A stretch of 17,034 nt of DNA, taken from positions 1 to 17,034 of the forward strand of contig CANQOJ010000029.1 of NCBI GenBank assembly GCA_947625455.1. The letters are read 5' to 3'. Below, piece after piece: positions 7,759 through 14,465 of the stretch (its first letter is position 1; each line of letters begins with the position of its first letter). Source of the stretch: an uncultured Clostridia bacterium (GTDB lineage Bacteria; Bacillota; Clostridia; Oscillospirales; Ruminococcaceae). The notes below the pieces were generated by a model. It ran no database searches. It had not been told where the DNA came from and worked only from the letters and a program-made list of their open reading frames with translations. Position numbers and translations under genes: made by a program.

Positions 7759-8824
7759 ACTCTGCGTGTCGGGCGGAAAGCCGAGAAGCGAGAGAAGTTC
7801 TGAACTTGCCGCAGTTTTTGACATAACGTCAAATTCTGCTTCCATAGAGATTTTCGATACCGCGCTTAACAGAACATATTCAAGAACCGCGCTGTACGGA
7901 GTTAAGATAACCGCTGACAACGCCTGCGATATGGTTGAGAGACTGTTCACAACTGCAATAAGGCGAGCGAATGTACCTTTAGAAGTAATAAAAGGCGCGG
8001 TTTTCTCTGCTGATGTTTACATTTCCGATGTTCTTGAACAAAAAATGTATTTAGGGCTTAAGGAAAACGCAGAAATCGCATTCGTGCCGTATATTTCTGC
8101 AAGAGTGGGCGGCAGATTTACCGCGTCGCTGCTTGCAATACCCGAAAGCGATTTTCTGGCGGTTGACGTGGGAAGCAGCTTGTGCGTTGTTGAAAAACAA
8201 GGAGATGAACTCAAATGCGCGGGGTTTTCGCTTGCGGGCGCATTTGACGGCACAGCGTTAGAAAGCGGAATGGCTTCTGAAAACGGAGCAATTGACGCTG
8301 TACGGCGGGAGAGCGGGAAAACTGTCGCATATGAAGTGGTAGGCGATACGGACAGCGTCGGAATTTCTCCCACAGGAGCGGTCTGCGCGGCAAGGATAAT
8401 GCTTTCCGAGGGCATAATAGACGCTGACGGCATAATGACCGACCGTGACCTTTTCGCAATAGGCGAGGACCTTTTTGTTTCACAAAGCGATATTCGCGCA
8501 ATCCAGACGGACAAGGCAAAATGCGCGGCGGTATTCGATATATTCAGCGGAGAAAATCTGTACCTTTCGGGCGCGCCGTTTTCCAACGACGAGGGATTTC
8601 GCGCAATGTCCGCAATAGGCGCGCTGCCTAAAACCGCATTAAAGGCGAATTTCTGCAAGAATGCCTCGTCAAAAGGCGCATTAAAATACCTGATTTCCGA
8701 AAAGTCGCGCGAAAAAGCCGAATATATCATAAAGCACGCTGTAGATGTTTCGGAGGAGTTTTTTGACGAATTTGACAGAAAGTATTTTGAGCACCTGAGT
8801 TTCGGCGGCTGTCCGCATAAATAA
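7748..8824 (+). CDS. Divergent ASKHA-domain protein resembling RACo/DUF4445, without ferredoxin domain
   Basis: The 358-residue protein follows the order of the ATPase half of RACo-type reductive activators of corrinoid proteins. It has AAVFDITSNSASIEIFD at 21-37 (first phosphate loop, VDIGTT in relatives), VPYISARVGGRFTASLLAI at 113-131 (PxISxxVGxDxxA in relatives), and FLAVDVGSS at 136-144 (LLIDIGTNGE). Then come FSLAGAFDGTALESGM at 160-175 (AAGPAFEG), GISPTG at 205-210 (GICGSG) and VSQSDIRAIQTDKA at 244-257 (itqxDIRxxQxAKaA). Several glycines and acidic residues of the nucleotide site are replaced, and the N-terminal [2Fe-2S] domain is absent: no CxxxxCxxC motif occurs. The assignment is by recognition of spaced motifs, not alignment. 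It starts 11 bases inside the upstream gene with a poor ribosome site, suggesting translational coupling. Function is unknown; it may be a non-catalytic or regulatory relative. Confidence 0.7.
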   Translation: MLNKLCVSGGKPRSERSSELAAVFDITSNSASIEIFDTALNRTYSRTALYGVKITADNACDMVERLFTTAIRRANVPLEVIKGAVFSADVYISDVLEQKMYLGLKENAEIAFVPYISARVGGRFTASLLAIPESDFLAVDVGSSLCVVEKQGDELKCAGFSLAGAFDGTALESGMASENGAIDAVRRESGKTVAYEVVGDTDSVGISPTGAVCAARIMLSEGIIDADGIMTDRDLFAIGEDLFVSQSDIRAIQTDKAKCAAVFDIFSGENLYLSGAPFSNDEGFRAMSAIGALPKTALKANFCKNASSKGALKYLISEKSREKAEYIIKHAVDVSEEFFDEFDRKYFEHLSFGGCPHK

Positions 8825-8887
8825 AGGCTGTACGCCGATTTTTAGAAGAAATGCGGAAAAAATTTTGTTAAAATTCTATAAAACTAC

Positions 8888-8916
8888 TTGATTTTTTTTA
8901 TCAATAGTGTTATAAT
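8888..8916 (+). promoter_or_regulatory. Sigma-A promoter for the rplS leader and operon
   Basis: TTGATT (8888-8893), a 17-base spacer and a perfect TATAAT (8911-8916). Predicted start is near 8922, leaving a leader of about 290 bases before rplS. The 63 bases between the upstream stop and this promoter are A/T-rich; AATTTT/AAAATT at 8861-8875 could form only a weak hairpin. Confidence 0.82.
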
Positions 8917-8920
8917 AATT

Positions 8921-9214
8921 AGGCATTTGGTATCCGTTGGGATAATTGTACCTTTTGTCAGACTGCCGAGAAAGCCTTAGATGCTAGGAAGCATAACTGC
9001 AACTAGCCTTTGTGGCTGTTGCAGTTATGCTGACAACGCAGATGAGGCTTTATCGGCAGTCTGATCCCAGCGTGTGTTTAATGCACGGGATTTAGTTATT
9101 TCCCAAACATTAAAAAACGGGTAGTCCGCTGGAGTAGAAGGAATTGACCTTTTGCCAAGAAATGGCACGGGATAAGCCGTATCCAAGAATATCCGAAAAT
9201 CACAGGAGGAAACT
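8921..9214 (+). ncRNA. Candidate structured 5' leader RNA of rplS
   Basis: This gene-free stretch is rich in complementary segments. Domain 1 (8958-9064) is a long rod. TCAGACTGCCGA (8958) pairs with 9053-9064, and after one G/A mismatch 8971-8979 pairs with 9043-9051. Then come GA/GA, a 3-bp TGC/GCA step, an asymmetric loop, a second GA/GA, a 14-bp helix (8990-9003 with 9018-9031), and a 4-bp AGCC/GGCT cap around TTTGT. Domain 2 (9067-9132) nests CCAGCG/CGCTGG, TTTAATG/CATTAAA and GGGA/TCCC. Beyond it are small hairpins at 9138-9151, 9153-9167 (TGCCA/TGGCA) and 9170-9184 (GGATA/TATCC); a matching TATCC/GGATA hairpin opens the leader at 8931-8944. No T-run follows any helix, so control, if any, is more likely translational or by processing. 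I do not recognise it as a riboswitch, T-box, 6S, tmRNA or RNase P. Ribosomal-protein autoregulation (an L19 leader) is the leading alternative. Confidence 0.6.
9030..9055 (+). repeat. Leader repeat, copy A (rplS leader)
   Basis: Fifteen bases (CTGACAACGCAGATG), one variable base (A here), then ten bases (GGCTTTATCG) match a segment ahead of clpP at 15959-15984 with that single difference. In copy A the segment forms the 3' strand of the rod helix and contains one strand of each tandem G-A motif. Confidence 0.85.
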
Positions 9215-9556
9215 ATGGACGCACTGAAAATCATTGAGCAGAGCAGCATGAAAGAAGCTGCTCCCAAAATCGAGGTAGGAGATCTGGTTAAGGTCTATGT
9301 ACGCATCAAAGAGGGCGACAAGAGCCGTATCCAGATGTTCGAGGGAACTGTTATCGCCAAGAAGCACGGCGGAGTAAACGAAACCTTTACTGTAAGGCGC
9401 GTTGCTCACGGCTGCGGCGTAGAGAGAGTATTCCCCTTACATTCTCCGTCGGTTGACAAAATCGAGGTAGTAAGAAACGGTAAAGTCCGCAGGGCTAAGC
9501 TGTATTACCTGCGCGGTAAAGTAGGCAAGGCTGCCAAGGTTAAGTCAAAGGTCTGA
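9215..9556 (+). CDS. rplS: 50S ribosomal protein L19
   Basis: L19 sits on the 50S subunit near the interface with the 30S head. The 113-residue length is standard. The family core is visible: IEVGDLVKVYVRIKEGDKSRIQMFEGTVIAKKHGG, followed by ETFTVRRVAHGCGVERVFPLHSPSVDKIEVVRNGKVRRAKLYYLRG, and a basic tail. The start has a strong AGGAGG site (9204-9209) five bases upstream. It is the first coding sequence behind its own promoter and long leader, detached from the rpsP-rimM-trmD genes that precede it in many bacteria, and heads a cluster with lepB and the 50S assembly GTPase gene rbgA. Confidence 0.98.
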   Translation: MDALKIIEQSSMKEAAPKIEVGDLVKVYVRIKEGDKSRIQMFEGTVIAKKHGGVNETFTVRRVAHGCGVERVFPLHSPSVDKIEVVRNGKVRRAKLYYLRGKVGKAAKVKSKV

Positions 9557-9566
9557 TTTTAGGCGG

Positions 9567-9597
9567 AACGCTTGCGTCCTGTTTGGGCGCAGGCGTT
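9567..9597 (+). terminator. 13-bp hairpin between rplS and lepB (possible attenuator or processing site)
   Basis: AACGCTTGCGTCC (9567-9579) pairs with 9585-9597 over a five-base loop, including two G-U pairs. It starts ten bases after the rplS stop codon. Only TTT precedes an A-run, so termination is probably partial; it may instead stabilise the 3' end of rplS mRNA. Confidence 0.45.
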
Positions 9598-9620
9598 TAA
9601 AACGCGAAAAGAGTTGTGCT

Positions 9621-10304
9621 ATGAACGAGTTTGACGATAATGATTTAAAACAGGAAGAATTTTCCGAAAATGAAACGGACGCAGAATTTTCGGAGGACGC
9701 TGATATTGCCGAAATGACAGCGGGCGAGGTTGAAAAAGCCGAGGTATCAAAGCCGTTTTCAAATGCTGTTGACTGGGTTTGCACGTTTGTTTTTACTGCG
9801 GCGGCGGTTTTGTTTTTAAACTTGTTTTTGTTTCGTGCAATCACCGTTGACGGCACATCTATGTGTGATACATTACAGGACGGCGACATCGTTATAACCA
9901 CGGGTTTTGCATATAATCCGAGGTTCGGAGATATTGTGACAATCCAGGCGGATAAGCTTGTGAACAGCGAAACAAAGCAGTTCGGCGAGCCTATCATAAA
10001 GCGCGTTATAGGAGTTGCGGGCGATACGATACGTTTTGACCTTGACAAAGGCGAGGTTTACAGAAACGGAAAATTGCTGACGGAAGATTATATCCTAGGT
10101 CCTACAAACCAGTGGTATACGGGCTGGGTTGAAAACGGGAAAGACTATGTTGTGCCGGAACACTGCGTGTTTGTCCTGGGCGACAACAGAAGAGTTTCCC
10201 ACGACAGCCGTGATATGAGGCTTATAGGCTTTGTTGATGAAAATTACGTTATGGGCAAGGCTTTGGTGAGGATTTTCCCGCTTAACCAAATGAAGTGGCT
10301 GTAA
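9621..10304 (+). CDS. lepB: Type I signal peptidase
   Basis: This membrane serine-lysine protease removes signal peptides from exported proteins. The 227-residue protein has one hydrophobic anchor (about 52-71) followed by DGTSM with catalytic Ser80. The general base Lys127 lies in IIKRVIGVAGDTI, and the C-terminal GDNRRVSHDSR box is present. All three are intact. The first 45 or so residues are unusually acidic (many Glu and Asp) and should lie in the cytoplasm. The ribosome site (AAAGAG) is weak. The stop is two bases before the chosen rbgA start, so these genes are in one transcript. Confidence 0.96.
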   Translation: MNEFDDNDLKQEEFSENETDAEFSEDADIAEMTAGEVEKAEVSKPFSNAVDWVCTFVFTAAAVLFLNLFLFRAITVDGTSMCDTLQDGDIVITTGFAYNPRFGDIVTIQADKLVNSETKQFGEPIIKRVIGVAGDTIRFDLDKGEVYRNGKLLTEDYILGPTNQWYTGWVENGKDYVVPEHCVFVLGDNRRVSHDSRDMRLIGFVDENYVMGKALVRIFPLNQMKWL

Positions 10305-10306
10305 GT

Positions 10307-11176
10307 ATGGGAGATACAGGTAATATACAGTGGTTTCCCGGTCATATGACCAAAACGCGCAGACTAATAGAAGCGGATTTAAAGCTTGTTGATGCGGTGG
10401 TTGAAGTCATTGACGCGAGGATACCCGAAAGCAGCAGAAACCCCCTGGTGGGTGAATTGTGCGGGGAAAAACCGCGCATTGTGGTTATGAATAAGTGCGA
10501 CCTAGCCGATGAAGCGGCAACGGCGCAGTGGAAGAATTATTACGAGAAACAGGGCTTTTGCGCGGTAGTCTGCGATTGCAGGAGCGGAAAGGGTATAAAC
10601 AAGTTTCTTCCCGCAGTCAAAAAACAGCTTTCGCAATTGATTGAGCGCAGAAAGGCGCGCGGCATGATAGGAAAAGCCATAAGGCTTATGGTGGTGGGCA
10701 TTCCGAATGTCGGAAAGTCATCTTTCATAAACCGAATGGCAAACTCAAAGCGGACAAAGGTTGCCGATAAACCCGGAGTTACCCGCGGAAAACAGTGGGT
10801 TGCGGTGGATAAGGACGTTGAGCTTCTGGATATGCCGGGGATATTGTGGCCGAAGTTTGACGATAAGCAGGCGGCGGAAAGGCTTGCTTTTACGGGAGCG
10901 ATAAAGGACGAGATAACGGACACCGAGGCTCTTGCAAAAGAGCTCGGAGAGGTGCTGTTAAAGCGCTGTCCCGAACTTTTGAAAAATCGGTATAAGATAA
11001 GCGGAGAGGGCAACGTGCTGGTTGAAATTGCAAAGGCGCGCGGTATGCTTATATCGGGCGGTGAGCCTGATACGGAGCGTGCGGCAATAACGCTTCTTGA
11101 CGAGTTCAGGGGCGGAAAAATCGGCAGGATAACTCTTGACGAGCCTAGAGGGAGTTCAGATGAGCATACATCATAA
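10307..11176 (+). CDS. rbgA: Ribosome biogenesis GTPase RbgA (YlqF)
   Basis: RbgA is a circularly permuted GTPase needed for late assembly of the 50S subunit. The 289-residue protein begins GNIQWFPGHMTKTRR, a family signature. The G motifs come in permuted order: G4 NKCD at 62-65, G5-like CRSGKG near 91-96, G1 GIPNVGKS at 131-138, the G2 threonine near 159 (GVTRGKQW), and G3 DMPG at 175-178 followed by ILWPKF. The C-terminus carries KARGMLISGGEPD, typical of the family's RNA-binding tail. I chose the ATG at 10307, with a weak GAAGTGG site eight bases upstream; a GTG at 10295 inside lepB is possible but has no site. It lies in an operon with rplS. Confidence 0.95.
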   Translation: MGDTGNIQWFPGHMTKTRRLIEADLKLVDAVVEVIDARIPESSRNPLVGELCGEKPRIVVMNKCDLADEAATAQWKNYYEKQGFCAVVCDCRSGKGINKFLPAVKKQLSQLIERRKARGMIGKAIRLMVVGIPNVGKSSFINRMANSKRTKVADKPGVTRGKQWVAVDKDVELLDMPGILWPKFDDKQAAERLAFTGAIKDEITDTEALAKELGEVLLKRCPELLKNRYKISGEGNVLVEIAKARGMLISGGEPDTERAAITLLDEFRGGKIGRITLDEPRGSSDEHTS

Positions 11177-11873
11177 AAGTAAGGAAAACTTTCTTGGCAT
11201 AGACGGCGTTGATCTTGATGAAATCGACAATCTGCGGAAGTTTGACAAAATAGTTTCCGAGCGTTTCGGTATGATATGCGGGATTGACGAAGCGGGAAGA
11301 GGACCGATTGCAGGTCCTGTTTACGCCGCTGCGGTGATTTTGGATCCCGAAAATCCGATTGACGGTCTTGACGACAGCAAAAAGCTTACCCCTAAAAAGC
11401 GCGAGCTTCTGTATAAGGAGATACTTGACAAGGCTTTAGCTGTTGGCGTTGCGTATTCAACAGCCGAGGAAATTGAGAAAACCGATATTTTGACGGCGGA
11501 TTTGTCGGCAATGTCGAGGGCATTTGAACAGCTTGGCATCAGCCCGAAGATAGTTCTGGTAGACGGAGATGTTTTGCCTGAGCTGCCGAAAAATTACGCG
11601 GGAATGTTAAAAAACGTGGTTGGCGGCGACAGAAAAAGTGAAGCGGTAGCCGCGGCGTCAATTATCGCAAAAGTGACGCGTGACAGGGAAATGGTGAAAT
11701 TTGCCGATAAATATCCCATGTACGGTTTTGAAAAACACAAGGGCTACGGCACAAAGGCGCATTACGAGGCTATTGACAAGTACGGCGCCTGCCCCATACA
11801 TAGAGCGAGTTTTCTGAAAAAATATTACGCGAAGAAAAAGAAAGATGAAAACACTAAATCAGAAAAAGGGTAA
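11160..11873 (+). CDS. rnhB: Ribonuclease HII
   Basis: RNase HII cuts the RNA strand at ribonucleotides embedded in DNA and in RNA-DNA hybrids. The 237-residue protein has the catalytic GIDEAGRGPIAGPV box (Asp43, Glu44), DDSKKL at 71-76, VDG with Asp135, and the AAASIIAKVTRDR block at 165-176, followed by HKGYGTKAH. A roughly 37-residue N-terminal extension precedes the core, as in many Gram-positive enzymes. I chose the ATG at 11160 because GGGAG lies just upstream; it overlaps the end of rbgA by 17 bases. The longer in-frame TTG at 11136 lacks such support. Confidence 0.96.
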   Translation: MSIHHKSKENFLGIDGVDLDEIDNLRKFDKIVSERFGMICGIDEAGRGPIAGPVYAAAVILDPENPIDGLDDSKKLTPKKRELLYKEILDKALAVGVAYSTAEEIEKTDILTADLSAMSRAFEQLGISPKIVLVDGDVLPELPKNYAGMLKNVVGGDRKSEAVAAASIIAKVTRDREMVKFADKYPMYGFEKHKGYGTKAHYEAIDKYGACPIHRASFLKKYYAKKKKDENTKSEKG

Positions 11874-12234
11874 CATAGGCGAGGACGCTGTATGCAATGA
11901 ACTTGTAAAGCGCGGTCACAGCATAATCTGCCGTAACTACCGAAAACGCGTCGGAGAAATAGATATAATTTCGCAAAAGGACGGGTTTATTGTTTTCACA
12001 GAGGTTAAAACCAGAAAATACAACAGCATGGTAAGCGGACTTGAAGCGGTGAATTTTTCAAAACAGCGCAAAATCGTGCTTACGGCTGACGCTTATCTGA
12101 CGGAAAATCCAACGTCATTACAGCCCCGCTATGATATAGCAGAGGTAACTATTGCGGAAAACGGAATTGTTGTTTCGCGCGTTGACATTTACGAGGATGC
12201 ATTTTCCGCTGACGGGATATATACAGTAAACTGA
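11845..12234 (+). CDS. YraN/UPF0102 family nuclease-like protein
   Basis: This 129-residue protein belongs to the YraN group, which has a PD-(D/E)xK restriction-endonuclease-like fold and poorly known function. Visible motifs are KKGNIGEDAV (Glu13), the helix ending CRNYRKRVGEIDII (Asp40), and FTEVKTR with Glu53 and Lys55, followed by the family's SKQRKIVLTADAYL helix. The active-site set D/E-x-K is therefore complete. It overlaps the rnhB end by 29 bases and has no clear ribosome site, so translation is probably coupled. Adjacency to rnhB is common and is the main contextual hint of a role in nucleic-acid maintenance. Confidence 0.92.
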   Translation: MKTLNQKKGNIGEDAVCNELVKRGHSIICRNYRKRVGEIDIISQKDGFIVFTEVKTRKYNSMVSGLEAVNFSKQRKIVLTADAYLTENPTSLQPRYDIAEVTIAENGIVVSRVDIYEDAFSADGIYTVN

Positions 12235-12248
12235 AAGGATATGCTATT

Positions 12249-13742
12249 ATGAACTATACAAGCACAAGAAATTCTTCTTTAAAGGCAACAAGCGCGCACG
12301 CCATTGTAAAGGGACTTTCGGACGAGGGCGGTCTTTTCGTGCCTGAAAGTATCCCAGCGCTTTCCAAAGAGGAAATTTTAAGCCTTGGAGATAAAAAGTA
12401 TTCGCAGAGGGCATTTGACGTGTTCTCTAAATTTCTGACGGATTTCACTCCCGATGAATTAAGGCATTGTGTTGAGAGCGCATATAACAGCAAGAATTTC
12501 GACAGCGACAATATTGCCGAAATCACAAAGCTTAAAGACAGCAGATATATTCTTGAACTCTGGCACGGTCCTACCTGCGCTTTCAAGGATATGGCGCTTC
12601 AGATACTGCCGTATCTGCTTACTGCGTCGGCTAAAAAAGAAGTCAAGGGCAAGCAGATTGCGATTTTGGTTGCGACAAGCGGCGACACGGGAAAAGCGGC
12701 GCTTGAGGGATTTAAGGACGTTGACGGCACGTCGATCTGCGTTTTCTACCCCGAAGATGGCGTATCTCCCATGCAAAAGCGTCAGATGACAACGCAGGAG
12801 GGCAATAACGTCAATGTCTGCGCGGTAAAAGGGAATTTTGATGACTGCCAGAACGGCGTTAAGGCAATTTTTACCGATAAGGACATTGAGAAAAAGCTGT
12901 CTGACAACAACATTCTGCTTTCAAGCGCAAACTCTATAAACTGGGGCAGACTTGCGCCGCAGATAGTTTACTATGTTTCGTCATATGCACAGCTTGTAAA
13001 GAACGGCGAAATCGAATACGGCGAGAAAATAAACATTGTCGTGCCTACGGGTAATTTCGGCAACATACTTGCGGCATATTACGCAAAGCTTATGGGTATC
13101 CCCGTAAACAAGCTTATCTGCGCGTCCAACAGCAACAACGTGCTTACCGATTTCATCAATACGGGCATATATGACAGAAACAGAAAGTTTTACACCACTA
13201 TTTCCCCGTCAATGGACATACTTATTTCGTCAAATCTTGAACGACTGCTGTATCATTTCACGGGCGAAAATGACAAGCTTATAAACGATTGGTTCAAGTC
13301 GCTTAAGGATACGGGAAGATACGAGGTAAACGAGGACGTGAAGAAAAAACTCTCCGAGCAGTTCTTTGCGGGCTTCTGCACTGATGACGAGACAAAGGCG
13401 CAGATAAAGAAAACGTTTGAAGAGGAAAACTATCTGCTTGATACGCACACGGCTGTTGCAGTCAAGGTGTATGAGGATTACAGAGCGAAAACGGGCGACA
13501 GCACAAAGACCTTGATTGCTTCAACAGCTAACCCGTATAAATTCGGCAGGGCGGTTTTTCAGTCGGTCGGAGGAAATGCCGAGGGCGATGAATTTGACGT
13601 TATCGCAAGGCTTGAAGATAAAACGGGAACAAAAATCCCCGCGCCGCTTGCTGCAACGAAAAACAAACCTATAAGATTTACGGGCTGCGTTGAAAAGCAG
13701 GAAATGGGAAAAGCGGTGCTTGATTTTCTGAACAGCAAATAA
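12249..13742 (+). CDS. thrC: Threonine synthase
   Basis: Threonine synthase is a PLP enzyme that converts O-phosphohomoserine to threonine. The 497-residue length fits the longer class. The N-terminus shows DEGGLFVPE; the PLP lysine is Lys113 in ELWHGPTCAFKDMALQ; the phosphate cradle SGDTGKAALEGF follows near 145-156. VPTGNFGNILAAYYAKLMG and SSNLERLLYH are also typical. The ATG at 12249 follows GAAAGGA. It lies 14 bases after yraN on the same strand with no visible terminator between them. No threonine-responsive leader is visible, and the other threonine-pathway genes (hom, thrB) are not in the window. Confidence 0.96.
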   Translation: MNYTSTRNSSLKATSAHAIVKGLSDEGGLFVPESIPALSKEEILSLGDKKYSQRAFDVFSKFLTDFTPDELRHCVESAYNSKNFDSDNIAEITKLKDSRYILELWHGPTCAFKDMALQILPYLLTASAKKEVKGKQIAILVATSGDTGKAALEGFKDVDGTSICVFYPEDGVSPMQKRQMTTQEGNNVNVCAVKGNFDDCQNGVKAIFTDKDIEKKLSDNNILLSSANSINWGRLAPQIVYYVSSYAQLVKNGEIEYGEKINIVVPTGNFGNILAAYYAKLMGIPVNKLICASNSNNVLTDFINTGIYDRNRKFYTTISPSMDILISSNLERLLYHFTGENDKLINDWFKSLKDTGRYEVNEDVKKKLSEQFFAGFCTDDETKAQIKKTFEEENYLLDTHTAVAVKVYEDYRAKTGDSTKTLIASTANPYKFGRAVFQSVGGNAEGDEFDVIARLEDKTGTKIPAPLAATKNKPIRFTGCVEKQEMGKAVLDFLNSK

Positions 13743-13775
13743 TTGCCGTAACGCCCTATATAAAGGAGACGGAAT

Positions 13776-14465
13776 TTGGTTTATACAATAGGTGACCTGC
13801 ACCTTTCATTCGGCACAGATAAGCCTATGGATATTTTCGCGGGTTGGGAAAATCATATCGAGCGGTTGAAAGAAAACTGGAACTCGAAAATAACGGATAA
13901 TGATACCGTTGTGCTTCTTGGCGACCATTCGTGGGCATTGAAGCTTAAGGACGCGAAAAACGACCTGGAGTTTATTCATAAAGAACTCAAAGGCAAGAAA
14001 ATACTTGTAAAAGGGAACCACGAACTTTGGTGGCAGACAATGAACAAGAACAAGGAGTTTGTCAAGGAAAACGGGTTTACGAGCATTGAGTTTCTGTTCA
14101 ACAACGCATTCAGAGTCGGCGATATAACCATTTGCGGGACGCGCGGGTGGATAAGCGAAAACGGCGAGCCTGCTGACGCAAAAGTTCTTGCAAGAGAGGC
14201 AGGACGGCTGGAAATGTCGCTTAAAGCGGGAGAAAAGCTTGGCGGTGAACTTATAGCGTTCATACATTACCCGCCCGTTTACCGCGAAGAACAGAACCTG
14301 CCTATAATCGAGGTGCTTAAGAGATATAATGTAAAACGCTGTTATTACGCGCATCTTCACGGTATTGCCATAAGAGGCGCAGTCGAGGGAATGTACGGCG
14401 GTATTGATTATAAGCTGGTTTCTGCGGATTCACTGAAGTTTGATCCCGTGCTGGTCAGCGATTAA
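13776..14465 (+). CDS. Calcineurin-like metallophosphoesterase
   Basis: This 229-residue predicted phosphohydrolase carries the full metallophosphoesterase metal-ligand set. It has GDLH with Asp7 and His9, LLGDHSW with Asp50, KGNHE with Asn81 and His82, IHYPP with His164, and AHLHG with His193 and His195. The exact substrate cannot be inferred; it resembles the small bacterial COG1768-type phosphohydrolases. The start is TTG at 13776, supported by AAAGGAG seven bases upstream and by the motif beginning five residues later. It is 33 bases from thrC and probably co-transcribed. There is no signal peptide, so it is cytoplasmic. Confidence 0.9.
   Translation: MVYTIGDLHLSFGTDKPMDIFAGWENHIERLKENWNSKITDNDTVVLLGDHSWALKLKDAKNDLEFIHKELKGKKILVKGNHELWWQTMNKNKEFVKENGFTSIEFLFNNAFRVGDITICGTRGWISENGEPADAKVLAREAGRLEMSLKAGEKLGGELIAFIHYPPVYREEQNLPIIEVLKRYNVKRCYYAHLHGIAIRGAVEGMYGGIDYKLVSADSLKFDPVLVSD

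Noticed and set aside
7450..7950. Minus-strand open frame of 166 codons over the unknown gene and its neighbour
   Set aside because: Composition and lack of any start signal mark it as a shadow; the plus-strand genes have a promoter, a ribosome site and a coherent overlap.
8017..8730. Long minus-strand open frame of 237 codons opposite the RACo-like gene
   Set aside because: It lies wholly within the coding gene, has no ribosome site and a serine/alanine-rich composition typical of an antisense shadow of a codon-biased gene.
8824..8847. GGC/GCC with a following ATTTTT after the RACo-like gene as an intrinsic terminator
   Set aside because: The stem is only 3 bp, too weak to support a terminator call.
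8921..9214. rplS leader as a T-box, 6S RNA, RNase P RNA, tmRNA or SRP RNA
   Set aside because: None of the signature sequences I know (for example the T-box AGGGTGGTACCGCG-like element or the RNase P GAGGAAAGTCC core) is present.
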